Shown: positions 8,527-17,661 of the stretch, one piece after another | Numbering within the stretch: position 1 is the stretch's first letter | Layout: each line of letters starts with the position of its first letter | NCBI GenBank assembly: GCA_029262175.1 | Contig: JAJCZV010000036.1 | Span: 1 to 64,000 of the forward strand | DNA length: 64,000 nt | Reading direction: 5' to 3' | From: Gemmatimonadota bacterium | GTDB lineage: Bacteria > Gemmatimonadota > Gemmatimonadetes > Palauibacterales > Palauibacteraceae | Notes under the pieces: model-generated | The model's input: only the letters and a program-made list of their open reading frames with translations | Database searches by the model: none | Told to the model about the DNA's origin: nothing | Made by a program: the position numbers and the translations under genes

Positions 8527-9426
8527 TTGCCAAAGATTTTGTGCATTGGGGGCACGGGCACCGTGGGCCGCCTCGTGGTCGAGGGGCTCGTAGCGCGGGG
8601 CGTGAGTGTACGCTGCATGACGAGGTCGGTCGACCCGGGCGAGGCCAACGACGGCCGGATCGAATTCCGGGCCGGCGATCTGGAGAACCCCGCGTCGCTC
8701 GACCCCGTGTTCGACGGCGTGGACCGCCTACACCTCCTGACGCCGCTTCACCCCCGCGAAGCGGAGCTCGGCAAGGCCGCGCTCGAGGCAGCCCAGCGAG
8801 CGGGTGTCGAACGGATTGTCCTGCACTCGGTTCACCGCGCCGACCACGCGCCACAGGTGCCACATTTTCAAAGCAAGATGGAGATTCTCGAGGCGATCCA
8901 GCGCTCGGGCATCCCGTGGACCTCGATTGAGCCAAACACCTATTTTCAAAACGATCTATGGTTGCGCGACACCATCACCCTACATGGCGTCTACCCGCAG
9001 CCCCTCGGGTCCATCGGCGCGAATCGCGTCGACGTCAGGGACATCGCGGATGCAACCGTGAACGCTCTCCTGGACGATGGGCACGCGGGCAGCCGGGTTC
9101 CCCTCGTCGGCCCTCACGGGCTTACCGGCGAGCACTGCGCGCGCATTTGGGCGGCCGCATTGGATCGAACGGTCGAGTATGTCGGCGATGACTTGGACGC
9201 TTGGGAGGAGAGTGCGCTCACCATGATGCCAGAGTGGATGGTCGCCGACCTACGAGTCATGTTTGAACACTTTGCGGCGGTGGGACTTCGTGGCACCGAA
9301 GAGGACTTCGCGAGCATGAGTCACGTCCTCGGTCATGCGCCCCGCACCTTCCACGATTTCGTCATGGAGACCGTCGTGGCGTGGGATACGACTGAAACCA
9401 TGGGGACCGCTGCGGGCCGGCGCTGA
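8527..9426 (+). CDS. NmrA-like / atypical SDR NAD(P)-binding protein
   Basis: 299 residues with an N-terminal Rossmann motif GGTGTVG (residues 8-14), followed by the NmrA-type pattern VDRLHLLTPLHP, RIVLHSVHRA and SKMEILEAIQRSGIPWTSIEP. The active-site YxxxK of classical SDRs is not evident, so it may be a redox sensor or isoflavone-reductase-like enzyme. It starts with TTG; AGGAG lies eight bases upstream and decides the start. It is 135 bp downstream of the MBL pair on the same strand and ends exactly where the convergent dctM gene ends. Confidence 0.85.
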   Translation: MPKILCIGGTGTVGRLVVEGLVARGVSVRCMTRSVDPGEANDGRIEFRAGDLENPASLDPVFDGVDRLHLLTPLHPREAELGKAALEAAQRAGVERIVLHSVHRADHAPQVPHFQSKMEILEAIQRSGIPWTSIEPNTYFQNDLWLRDTITLHGVYPQPLGSIGANRVDVRDIADATVNALLDDGHAGSRVPLVGPHGLTGEHCARIWAAALDRTVEYVGDDLDAWEESALTMMPEWMVADLRVMFEHFAAVGLRGTEEDFASMSHVLGHAPRTFHDFVMETVVAWDTTETMGTAAGRR

Positions 9427-10710
9427 CTAGCGGTAGAAGAGGTTTACCAGGGCCATCGGGATCGCAGGAACGTAGGTCACGAGAATGAGCACGCCCACCA
9501 AGACGGCGACGAACCGAACGTTCACTTTGCTGACCTCCCAGATGTCGGCCTTTGCGACCGAGCACGCAGTCACCAGCACGCTTGCTACCGGCGGCGTCTG
9601 CTGCCCGACACCCAGATTCAGCGTAACGATCAATCCGAAGTGAATCGGGTCGATCCCGGCAGCTCGAACCAAGGGCATGACGATCGGAACCACCAAGATG
9701 ATCGCCGCAGCCGAGTGTAAGAAGAGTCCGATCAACAAGAAAAACACGTTGAGCAACGCGAGGATCACCCACTTACTCTCGGTGAGATCCATGATTCCGG
9801 CAGCCACTTGCTGTGGGAGCTGCTGCTCGGTCAGATAGTCGCCCAACAGGGCGGATGTCGCGACGAGAAGCATCACGACGGCGGTCTGGATCCCACCTTC
9901 GAGCATGGCCGTTCGCAGGGCCACTAGATCGAGTTCGCGATACACGAGACCGCCGATCAGAAGCGCGGCGACCACCGCTAGACCCGCGCCCTCGGTCGCC
10001 GTCACCCACCCCGTAAAGATGCCGCCGAGAATGATGGCTGGGAGAAACAGCGCCCACCCCGCCTCTCGGAACGTCCTCCACACCCGCGGCCACTCGAATG
10101 CCCCCTCGGTCGGGAAATCGCGCCGGCGCGCATAGAGCCAGGCGACGAACATGAGTCCGAGACCACCGATGACGCCGGGAATGATCCCCGCCACAAAGAG
10201 CTCGACAACCGAAGCCTCGGCCATGACGCCGTAGAGAATCATGGGAATCGAGGGCGGAATGATTACGGCGAGGGTCGCCGAAGACGACATCACCGCCGCT
10301 GCGAACGGCGTCTCGTACCCGCGTTTCTTCATGGCGGGAATGAGAATGGACCCCAAGGCCGCTACATCCGCGACGGCTGAGCCGGAGATCTCCGCGAAGA
10401 ACAGCGACGCGGAAATGCTGACCATCGCGAGACCTCCGCGGATGAATCCGACCAACGCGGAGGCAAACTCGATGAGACGTCGCGAGATCCCAGTGGCGTT
10501 CATGATGGCGCCAGCAAGGATAAACAACGGGATCGCGATGAGCGGGAACGAGGTGGCGGCATCGTACAGCACGAGACCCGCATTGGGGAGCGTGCTCACG
10601 CCTCCCGTGACGAGCGTAGCGAGCAGGGCCACCGCTCCGAGCGATACCGCAATGGGGACACCGATGGCGATCAACAGGAGCAACCCGATGAACAACGAGA
10701 GAAGCATCAT
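9427..10710 (-). CDS. dctM: TRAP transporter large permease DctM
   Basis: 427 residues from the ATG at 10710, which overlaps the dctQ stop as ATGA. An open frame extends upstream to 11070, but that part is the shadow of dctQ. The protein is strongly hydrophobic with about twelve helices. It has DctM signatures such as AEISGSAVADVAALGSILIPAM and IIPPSIPMILYG. It is the sodium- or proton-driven channel subunit of a binding-protein-dependent importer for carboxylates and related anions. Confidence 0.93.
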   Translation of the reverse strand: MMLLSLFIGLLLLIAIGVPIAVSLGAVALLATLVTGGVSTLPNAGLVLYDAATSFPLIAIPLFILAGAIMNATGISRRLIEFASALVGFIRGGLAMVSISASLFFAEISGSAVADVAALGSILIPAMKKRGYETPFAAAVMSSSATLAVIIPPSIPMILYGVMAEASVVELFVAGIIPGVIGGLGLMFVAWLYARRRDFPTEGAFEWPRVWRTFREAGWALFLPAIILGGIFTGWVTATEGAGLAVVAALLIGGLVYRELDLVALRTAMLEGGIQTAVVMLLVATSALLGDYLTEQQLPQQVAAGIMDLTESKWVILALLNVFFLLIGLFLHSAAAIILVVPIVMPLVRAAGIDPIHFGLIVTLNLGVGQQTPPVASVLVTACSVAKADIWEVSKVNVRFVAVLVGVLILVTYVPAIPMALVNLFYR

Positions 10711-11186
10711 GCTTCGCTCGTGTCCCGGTCCGTCCCACGGAGGACATCGCCGACGCTCGCGATTTGGGCAATGATGACGAGCGCCGCTCCGATCGGGATC
10801 ACCGAGCGCGCCAAAGCAGCCGGGACGGAAGGCAGGCTGATCAACGTCGTGCCACCGAGAACCTGAAGCACCTGCCACCCCGCCCATGCGACCGCGGCGA
10901 AAAATACGATGACCACGATTTCCGAGACGCACACGACAACGGTGCGAGACCGGCCGCGGAGCCGCCCGACCAAGATGGGAACGCCGATATGCTCTCGGCG
11001 GAGAGCGGCCAACGCCGCCCCGTAGTAGGTGAGCCAGGCGAGCAAGATGGATGCGACCTCGTCGTACCAAACGAGCGCAACGCCCGCCTTCCGAAACACC
11101 ACGCCCAGAATCACGACGGCCGCCAAAGAGGTGATAAGCACCAGTACCGCGCTCTCTAGCAGACGTCCGGCCAGGCGTTTGGTCAC
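10707..11186 (-). CDS. dctQ: TRAP transporter small permease DctQ
   Basis: 159 residues with four helices. The DctQ signature is visible as WYDEVASILLAWLTYYGAAL and RREHIGVPILV. It starts with GTG and lies eight bases after the dctP stop. It bridges DctM and the binding protein in the inner membrane. Confidence 0.9.
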   Translation of the reverse strand: MTKRLAGRLLESAVLVLITSLAAVVILGVVFRKAGVALVWYDEVASILLAWLTYYGAALAALRREHIGVPILVGRLRGRSRTVVVCVSEIVVIVFFAAVAWAGWQVLQVLGGTTLISLPSVPAALARSVIPIGAALVIIAQIASVGDVLRGTDRDTSEA

Positions 11187-11193
11187 GATCGTT

Positions 11194-12195
11194 CTACGAG
11201 CCAGCCCCGACTGCTTTGGCGACCAACTCGCGCCCGCCCTCTACCGTCGCGGCGAACTCTTCATACACGCCCTCGCTCGCGGCACGAAATGCCTCCGGCC
11301 GCGTCTCGTTGATTTGAATGCGGGTGGCCTCGAGTTCGGACAAGAGTTCCTCGTCCATGCGCGCCGCGGTCTCATACACATAGACCTGCATCTCACGCGC
11401 GATCGCCTCTACCTCCGTCCGTACGTCGTCCGGGCGTCGCTGCCACGCATTCACGCCGGTCGTGACGAACGACGGGCTGTACACGTGTGCGGTCAACGAG
11501 AGATAGTCCTGGACTTCGTGCAGTTTCGCGCTGGTGACCTGAGTGAGAGGATTCTCCTGGCCATCCATTACGCCCGTTTGAAGCGCGATAAATACTTCCG
11601 AGAACGGCATGGGGGTCGGGTTCGCGCCGAGGGCGCGAAAGAGCTTGACTCTCCAGATTCCGCGGGGCGTCCGAAGCTTGATCCCCGCGAGATCTTCGGG
11701 GCGATGGATCGGGCGCTGGTTGTTCGTGATATGCCGAAAACCGTTTTCCCACACCGCCAAGATCTCGAAGCCGGCGTTCTCAGCGCGCGGCGCCAGGTCC
11801 GGCCATACGACGGCCGCCTCGATCTGGGCCATGTGGGCGCGATCTCGGACGAGGTACGGCATCTCGAAGAGGCCGAAGGCGTCGACCATCGAGGACATGA
11901 TCGTGGACGGAAGCGAGAAGTCGAGCGTCCCCAAGCGAAGACGTTGGAGCATGGCTTCGTCGCCGCCGAGCTGGCTCGCTCCATACACGGTCAGGGTCGC
12001 GCGTCCAGCGAGTCGATCGTTGACGCGGCGGGCGAACTCGGTCGCCGTGACGTCATAGAGCGATCCCGGCGCGCCTACGTGACCCAACTTGAGTTCGATC
12101 ACTTCGTCCTCACCCGGCGAGCCACCGCACGACACCAGCCCGAGAATGAGGAGCGACCCAGCCAGCCCGTGCCGCCCGCCCCGACCGGGTCTCAC
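11194..12195 (-). CDS. dctP: TRAP transporter substrate-binding protein DctP, lipoprotein
   Basis: 333 residues with a lipobox (LVSC). The mature protein has family segments including KLRTPRGIWRVKLFRALGA and the signature EVFIALQTGVMDGQENPL. The conserved Arg that binds the substrate carboxylate lies in KLRTP. It starts with GTG in a GTGA overlap with the class V aminotransferase gene. That coupling suggests the imported carboxylate feeds a glyoxylate or 2-oxoacid pathway. Confidence 0.92.
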   Translation of the reverse strand: MRPGRGGRHGLAGSLLILGLVSCGGSPGEDEVIELKLGHVGAPGSLYDVTATEFARRVNDRLAGRATLTVYGASQLGGDEAMLQRLRLGTLDFSLPSTIMSSMVDAFGLFEMPYLVRDRAHMAQIEAAVVWPDLAPRAENAGFEILAVWENGFRHITNNQRPIHRPEDLAGIKLRTPRGIWRVKLFRALGANPTPMPFSEVFIALQTGVMDGQENPLTQVTSAKLHEVQDYLSLTAHVYSPSFVTTGVNAWQRRPDDVRTEVEAIAREMQVYVYETAARMDEELLSELEATRIQINETRPEAFRAASEGVYEEFAATVEGGRELVAKAVGAGS

Positions 12196-13358
12196 GAGCC
12201 CACCAAGTAGTCCATTGCGTCCTGAAGACCGCCGGGTCGGTACGGGACCCCGGTTGCTTTGAGCCCCAACTCGACGCCGGCAAGCGCGCCCATCAGCATC
12301 AGCTCGTTCAGATCACCCAAATGTCCGATTCGAAACACCTCCCCTTTCAGCGCTCCGAGGCCGGTTCCCAAAGACATGTCGACTCGATCAAGCACCGCGA
12401 GACGAAACGCGTCCGAATCGAATCCCTCTGGCATCCGAACCGTCGTACCGGAGTTCGAAGCCGCGCTCGGATCCGCACAGTAGTTCTCGAGGCCCCAGCC
12501 TGCGACCGCCCGGCGCGTGGTCTCCGCCAGCCGGGCGTGTCGCGCGAAGACTTGGTCCAAGCCTTCCTCACCTAGCATCGCCAACGACTCGACAAGGCCG
12601 TAGAGGAGCGACGTGGCGGGCGTGTAGGGGAAGAACCCGCGCTCGTTGAAGCGGCGTGACTCGTCCCAGTCCCAATAGGCTCGGGGCGACGTGGCCGAGC
12701 GAGACGCTTCGAGCGCCTTCGGGCTTGCCGCGCACAAACCCAACCCCGGCGGCAGCATCAGCCCCTTTTGCGAACCAGACACCGTGACGTCCACGCCCCA
12801 GTCGCGATGTCGAAAGGCCGTAGCGCCCAACGACGAAACGGCGTCCACCATCAACAGAGCCGGGTGATCCGAGTCGTCGATCGCAGTTCGCACCCGCGTC
12901 ACATCGCTCGTCACCCCAGTAGATGTCTCGTTGTGAACCATCAACACGGCACGGAGGGTCCGGTCCGTATCCTCGCCCAGACGAGCAGCGATCTGCTCCG
13001 CGTCGACCGGGTGCCGCCAGTCGCCCTCGATCACCTCGGCATCGAGCCCCAGGCGGGCTGCGATCGTCGCCCATTTCGCGGCGAAGAATCCATTGTCGAA
13101 AACGAGAACTCGATCCCCGGGCGACAGCGTGTTGGTGAGCGCGGCTTCCCAGCAACCGCTCGCCGAGGACGGGAAAAGGAATACGTGCTCCGGGTCGCCG
13201 AACACGTGCCCCAGGTCCCGCAGCAGACCGAGGGTCATCTCGGCAAACGCGTCGCTGCGGTGGTCCATGATGGGGCGAGACATGGCCCGTAACACGCGGT
13301 CCGGCACGTTGGTCGGGCCGGGTAACTGGAGAAAATGTCTCCCGCTTCGAAATGACAC
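12192..13358 (-). CDS. Class V aminotransferase, alanine/serine-glyoxylate type
   Basis: 388 residues. The N-terminus LQLPGPTNVPDRVLRAMSRP and MDHRSDAF are hallmarks of alanine-glyoxylate and serine-glyoxylate aminotransferases. The PLP lysine is Lys198 in SGSQKGLMLPPG, and VDAVSSLGA contains the Asp that pairs with the pyridine nitrogen. The likely reaction is amino transfer from alanine or serine to glyoxylate, giving glycine; other 2-oxoacids cannot be excluded. It is the first gene of the aminotransferase-dctPQM operon, starts with GTG, and is divergent from the FAD/Fe-S dehydrogenase at 13446 across 87 bp. Confidence 0.88.
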   Translation of the reverse strand: MSFRSGRHFLQLPGPTNVPDRVLRAMSRPIMDHRSDAFAEMTLGLLRDLGHVFGDPEHVFLFPSSASGCWEAALTNTLSPGDRVLVFDNGFFAAKWATIAARLGLDAEVIEGDWRHPVDAEQIAARLGEDTDRTLRAVLMVHNETSTGVTSDVTRVRTAIDDSDHPALLMVDAVSSLGATAFRHRDWGVDVTVSGSQKGLMLPPGLGLCAASPKALEASRSATSPRAYWDWDESRRFNERGFFPYTPATSLLYGLVESLAMLGEEGLDQVFARHARLAETTRRAVAGWGLENYCADPSAASNSGTTVRMPEGFDSDAFRLAVLDRVDMSLGTGLGALKGEVFRIGHLGDLNELMLMGALAGVELGLKATGVPYRPGGLQDAMDYLVGS

Positions 13359-13445
13359 GGTGATAGAACTCTCTCTCGTTCGGCGAGGTTTCGGCCGGGC
13401 TCGCGGCGTCCCGGCCTTGTCCGATCTGGTGCGTTCCGGTAAAAC

Positions 13446-16403
13446 GTGCTCGTGGCGCGCTCAATCTCACACACCAGCCCCGGGACGCAACGGCCCGCGA
13501 AATCCGACCCCTCAGGTCGCCGACGTCTGGAATCTCGGCTACTCCGGTCGCTTTCGGGAGAGGTCCGGTTCGATCGCTTTGCGCGCGGGCTCTATAGCAC
13601 CGACGCGTCCATCTACGAGGCCGTTCCCACGGGCGTCGTATTCCCCCGGTCCGTCGAGGACGTGCGGAGAACGATCGACATCGCCGGCGAGTCCGGTGTC
13701 GCGATCGTGCCGAGAGGCGCCGGCACCTCTCAAAGCGGCCAGTCGATCGGCTCGGGGCTGATTCTGGACACGAGCCGACACCTCCATGGGGTGATCGACT
13801 TCGATTCGGAGGGTCGTCGGATCGTCGTACGGCCAGGGATCGTGCTCGACGATCTCAATGCGTTCCTCCGACCCTACGGTCTGTTCTTCCCCATCGACGT
13901 CGCCACCTCGAGTCGAGCCACGTTGGGCGGCATGGCGGGGAACAACAGCGCCGGCGCCCGGTCGATTCGATACGGGCATATGGTCGAGCACGTGCGAGCC
14001 ATCGACGCCGTACTGGCGGACGGGCAGACGACCTCGTTTGGCTCGCGCCCGAGTGAGCGCCCGGCGAGCATGGGCGCCGCTACGCCTCCCCCGGCCCACC
14101 TGGTTCGGGCCGTCGAAGCGCTATACGAACGTGAAGCCGAAGAACTCGCACGGCGTGTACCCAAGGTCCCTCGCCATGTGGCCGGCTACGCCCTCCACCG
14201 CATGGGGGCCGAGGCGCCTCGATTGTCGGATCTGCTCGTTGGATCCGAGGGGACCCTCGCGTTCTTTACGGCGCTGGAACTCGACCTCCAGCCCATTCCT
14301 CCCGTTCGCGTACTCGCCGTGTGCGTCTTCGAGTCGATCGGCACGGCGTTGGCTGCGGTGCCCGCCATCGTGGACGTCGAACCCACCGCAGTCGAACTCG
14401 TAGATCGCACGCTCCTCGGACTCGCCGCGAAGATCCCCACGTTTCGCGCTACGCTCGATCGTCTATCCGGAGACCATGCCGCCGACGCGCTGGGTGACAT
14501 ACTGGTCGTGGAGTTCGCGGGTGAACATCTCGAGGACGTACGTCGATCCATGACGGCGCTCGAAGAGGTAGTCTCCGAAACGGCGACGCGGGTCGTGCGC
14601 GCGGAGGCCGCCGAGCTTCAGGGTCGAATCTGGGGTCTTCGCAAAGCCGGGCTCAACATCTCCATGTCGATGAAGAGCTCTCGAAAGCCTCTCGCGTTTA
14701 TCGAAGACTGCACGATTCCGCTGACGCACCTTCCGGAATGGCACGAACGATTGTCGAAGATCATCGCCCGTCATTCGACTCACGCCATCTGGTATGCCCA
14801 CGCATCCGTCGGGTGTCTGCATGTTCGACCCGCGCTCGATCTCAACGACGGCGAAGATCTCCTGCGGTTGCGCGCGATCGCCGAGGAAACCTTCGCGCTC
14901 GCCAGCGAACTCGGGGGCTCTCATTCCGGGGAACACGGAGACGGCTGGATTCGGTCCGAGTTTTTGGAGCCGATGTTGGGCGCGCGACTGGTACGAGCGT
15001 TCGAGGAAATCAAACACTGCTTCGATCCTGAGGCACGACTCAATCCGGGCAAGATCGTGCATGCACCACGCATGGACGACGCCTCTCTCATACGGTTCCG
15101 TCCGCCCGCCGGCCGGAACCTGCCGACTCGCTTGGACTGGACCGCATGGGGGGGATTCGACCAAGCGGTCGGCATGTGCAACAACAACGGGACCTGTCGC
15201 AAACGGGATGCGGGAGTCATGTGTCCGTCGTTTCGAGCGACGGCCGACGAACGCGATTCGACGCGGGGCCGCGCGAACGCGCTCCGCCTTGCGCTCTCCG
15301 GCCAGCTCGACGACGACGGCTGGGACTCTCCCGAGCTGTACCGAGCGATGGATCTTTGTATCGGGTGCAAGGGGTGCAAGCGAGAGTGCCCCACCGGCGT
15401 CGACATGGCGCGGCTGAAGATCGAATATCTGGCCCGGTATCGAGAGCGGCACCCACTCAGCGCACGAGAACGTGCTCTCGCATATCTACCGCGCATTGCT
15501 CCTTTGGCGTCGCGGCTCCCCCGACTGCTCAACGCGCGGAACCGAAGCCCGGCGCTGGCGCGTCTCGTCGATCGTACGCTGGGGCTCGCCGCCGACAGGG
15601 CCCTGCCGACGTGGGCGAACCCACGTTTCAAGTGGCCAACGGCGTTGCCAACTCGGACCGGTCCGCCGCGTGGAGACCTCGTTCTGTTCGTGGACACGTT
15701 CACGCGCCACTTCGAGCCGGAGAACGCCTACGCGGCGATCCGCGTGCTCACGACGGCTGGCTATCGGGTGCGAGCGCCCGGCCACTCAGGCCGACCCCTG
15801 TGCTGCGGACGAACGTTTCTAAACGTTGGAGCGCTGGACGAAGCGCGCTCCGAACTCGAGCGAACGACGCAGGCCTTGGCGCCGTACGCGCAACGGGGGG
15901 TTCCCATCGTCGGTCTGGAGCCATCGTGTCTGCTCACCCTTCGCGATGAACTTCCCGCGTTGTGCCCCGGTGAGCTGACCCAGTCCGTCGTCGACGGCGC
16001 TCTTCTCTTCTCGGAACTGTTGGTCCGCAGCGGTGCGCTGGTCGATCTCCCCGTCAGCCCGTTGCCCGTGTCACGCGTGCGTGTGCACGGACACTGTCAC
16101 GAAAAGGCCTTTGGGGTCGAAGGGCGAACGATCGACGTGTTGCGAACGATTCCGGATCTAAAGGTCGAACCCATCAGCGCGGGCTGCTGTGGCATGGCGG
16201 GATCGTTTGGCTACGAAAGCGAACATGCCGACGTCTCCCGTCGCATCGCCGAGCTGGAAATCCTGCCCTCTGTCCGCGAAATGGGTGACGACGAGTGGCT
16301 TGTGGCGAACGGCACGAGCTGCCGCCATCAGGTCGCCGATCTCGCCCAGCGACGGGCGAGACACGTCGCAACCGTCCTAGACGCCTCCGTCGCCCACGAC
16401 TAG
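13446..16403 (+). CDS. FAD-linked oxidase / iron-sulfur (CCG domain) fusion dehydrogenase, GlcD-GlcF or YdiJ-like
   Basis: 985 residues. The N-terminal PCMH FAD-binding domain has PRGAGTSQSGQSIGSG and a GGMAGNNSAGARSIRYG loop; a C-terminal FAD-oxidase domain with HSGEHGDGWIRSEFL follows. From about residue 577 there is a Cys-rich segment (CNNNGTC then VMCPSF). A ferredoxin-type CIGCKGCKRECP lies near residue 637. Two cysteine-rich CCG modules sit near residues 785 and 914 (PLCCGRTF; SAGCCGMAGSFG). Such fusions oxidise D-2-hydroxyacids (glycolate, D-lactate, D-2-hydroxyglutarate) and pass electrons to quinone or another carrier. It probably starts at the GTG at 13446; a second in-frame GTG is six bases on, and no clear Shine-Dalgarno sequence decides between them. 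Confidence 0.9.
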   Translation: MLVARSISHTSPGTQRPAKSDPSGRRRLESRLLRSLSGEVRFDRFARGLYSTDASIYEAVPTGVVFPRSVEDVRRTIDIAGESGVAIVPRGAGTSQSGQSIGSGLILDTSRHLHGVIDFDSEGRRIVVRPGIVLDDLNAFLRPYGLFFPIDVATSSRATLGGMAGNNSAGARSIRYGHMVEHVRAIDAVLADGQTTSFGSRPSERPASMGAATPPPAHLVRAVEALYEREAEELARRVPKVPRHVAGYALHRMGAEAPRLSDLLVGSEGTLAFFTALELDLQPIPPVRVLAVCVFESIGTALAAVPAIVDVEPTAVELVDRTLLGLAAKIPTFRATLDRLSGDHAADALGDILVVEFAGEHLEDVRRSMTALEEVVSETATRVVRAEAAELQGRIWGLRKAGLNISMSMKSSRKPLAFIEDCTIPLTHLPEWHERLSKIIARHSTHAIWYAHASVGCLHVRPALDLNDGEDLLRLRAIAEETFALASELGGSHSGEHGDGWIRSEFLEPMLGARLVRAFEEIKHCFDPEARLNPGKIVHAPRMDDASLIRFRPPAGRNLPTRLDWTAWGGFDQAVGMCNNNGTCRKRDAGVMCPSFRATADERDSTRGRANALRLALSGQLDDDGWDSPELYRAMDLCIGCKGCKRECPTGVDMARLKIEYLARYRERHPLSARERALAYLPRIAPLASRLPRLLNARNRSPALARLVDRTLGLAADRALPTWANPRFKWPTALPTRTGPPRGDLVLFVDTFTRHFEPENAYAAIRVLTTAGYRVRAPGHSGRPLCCGRTFLNVGALDEARSELERTTQALAPYAQRGVPIVGLEPSCLLTLRDELPALCPGELTQSVVDGALLFSELLVRSGALVDLPVSPLPVSRVRVHGHCHEKAFGVEGRTIDVLRTIPDLKVEPISAGCCGMAGSFGYESEHADVSRRIAELEILPSVREMGDDEWLVANGTSCRHQVADLAQRRARHVATVLDASVAHD

Positions 16404-16856
16404 GCCCCCGGCCACGGCGATCGCGTTCTTCATCTCGGTGGGGATCGGAGCGCCGGCCCAATCGAGACTTCCGTGCTGCCGCGTAGCGTACACGACCGTC
16501 ATCTCGCCCTTGGCGACGGTCGAGTCGCCATCGGGCCGGGCCACTACGAAGTCGGCCTCATACCGAATCGCCTTCGTGCGAACTTCCTTGACGAGGAGCC
16601 GGACCTCGACCTCCTCCGCGTAGCGCAGCGGGGCAAGGTAGTCGCATCGGACCGACACGCGCGGGATTCCGGTCACACCGTCGGGACGCCACTCATAACC
16701 GGCGATGCCGAGCGAGCGGTAGAACGCATGCTCGGCCTCCTCCATATAGCGCAACAGCGCCGTGAAATGGATGAGCTGCGCCGTGTCGGTGTCCGAAAAC
16801 TCGACGCGGCGTCGATACAGAAAGCCGGGGCCCGACGAGTCGGGCTCGGACGTCAT
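16377..16856 (-). CDS. Acyl-CoA thioesterase, 4HBT hot-dog fold (YbgC/FcbC-like)
   Basis: 159 residues from the ATG at 16856; the open frame continues upstream but overlaps the barrel-like protein gene, so the shorter start is preferred. The active-site region is RRRVEFSDTDTAQLIHFTALLRYMEEAE, shared with 4-hydroxybenzoyl-CoA thioesterases; the Asp in SDTD is the expected catalytic residue. The substrate is unknown. Its last 27 bp overlap the tail of the convergent dehydrogenase gene. Confidence 0.85.
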   Translation of the reverse strand: MTSEPDSSGPGFLYRRRVEFSDTDTAQLIHFTALLRYMEEAEHAFYRSLGIAGYEWRPDGVTGIPRVSVRCDYLAPLRYAEEVEVRLLVKEVRTKAIRYEADFVVARPDGDSTVAKGEMTVVYATRQHGSLDWAGAPIPTEMKNAIAVAGGLVVGDGGV

Positions 16857-16869
16857 CGCGCGGATCCCA

Positions 16870-17526
16870 TCAAAAACGGAGCCGGAAACCGGCCTTAATA
16901 CGGAATTCCGAGTGCGACGTCGAGCCAAACGTGCTGGACTCCGAAACTACCGCGCTGTTCTGGAATACTTGGGTCGTTTCCTCAAACGGGAGGTCGAACC
17001 AATTCCACTCCAGATCGAGTACCGTCTGGACGTTGCCGCCGAACACCAACCCGCCACCTGCCAGCCAGTATCCGGTGCCTTTCCCCCACATTCGACCATA
17101 ACCGCCAAACGCTCGGAGCCACATGTTACCCGCGGGGCTCGATGGCTCGAAAGCGAGCCGGATATCGCTGGACCAAAACGGATACCCGGCCTCTGTCGAC
17201 GTCTGGAAGGACCGTTCGCCGGAAACGGGAGGGTCGAGCGGGGCGGAACAACGGACGGCTTGTTCGAAGTTGTAGCCCATTACGCCTTCGATGGCGACGG
17301 CGCGCGAGAATCGGAAAGAGCCTCGGCCTTCCGCCGCCCAGCCGACATCGGCCGCACATCCCATGTCCGACAACTCTGACGGTGGACTGCCGTTGCGAGC
17401 CACGCCAAAACCGGCCTCGAACGGACTCTGAGCCATCGACGCGCCGGGCATCGAGAGAAGACCGGCAGCGGCGGCCACGATGACACCCACCCACCCCGTG
17501 CGAACTCGAATGGACTCCCCCTGCAC
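16870..17526 (-). CDS. Putative outer-membrane beta-barrel protein, unknown function
   Basis: 218 residues. A signal peptide ends around SMAQ. The mature part is rich in Gly, Ser and aromatic residues with alternating strand patterns (MWLRAFGGYGRMWGKGTG, VLDLEWNWFDLPFE). It ends in FRLRF, the aromatic C-terminal residue typical of barrel proteins. The start is a GTG with GGAGG five bases upstream. I recognise no specific family; small OmpA-like or OmpW-like barrels are the nearest structural comparison. Confidence 0.7.
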   Translation of the reverse strand: MQGESIRVRTGWVGVIVAAAAGLLSMPGASMAQSPFEAGFGVARNGSPPSELSDMGCAADVGWAAEGRGSFRFSRAVAIEGVMGYNFEQAVRCSAPLDPPVSGERSFQTSTEAGYPFWSSDIRLAFEPSSPAGNMWLRAFGGYGRMWGKGTGYWLAGGGLVFGGNVQTVLDLEWNWFDLPFEETTQVFQNSAVVSESSTFGSTSHSEFRIKAGFRLRF

Positions 17527-17661
17527 CCCAACCTCCCTCTCAGGTCCTTAAGCGGCCATCACCTGGAGACAGTGGCAGCACTGGGTCCGCCACACAACCG
17601 TGCGGAGCGGTGCGTTCGTTACGGATGAGCGGCCCACCGACATGCGCGTGACCGGCGGCCA

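Noticed and set aside
10711..11070. N-terminal extension of dctM
   Set aside because: It is the out-of-frame reading of dctQ; the ATGA overlap at 10707-10710 gives a normal-length DctM.
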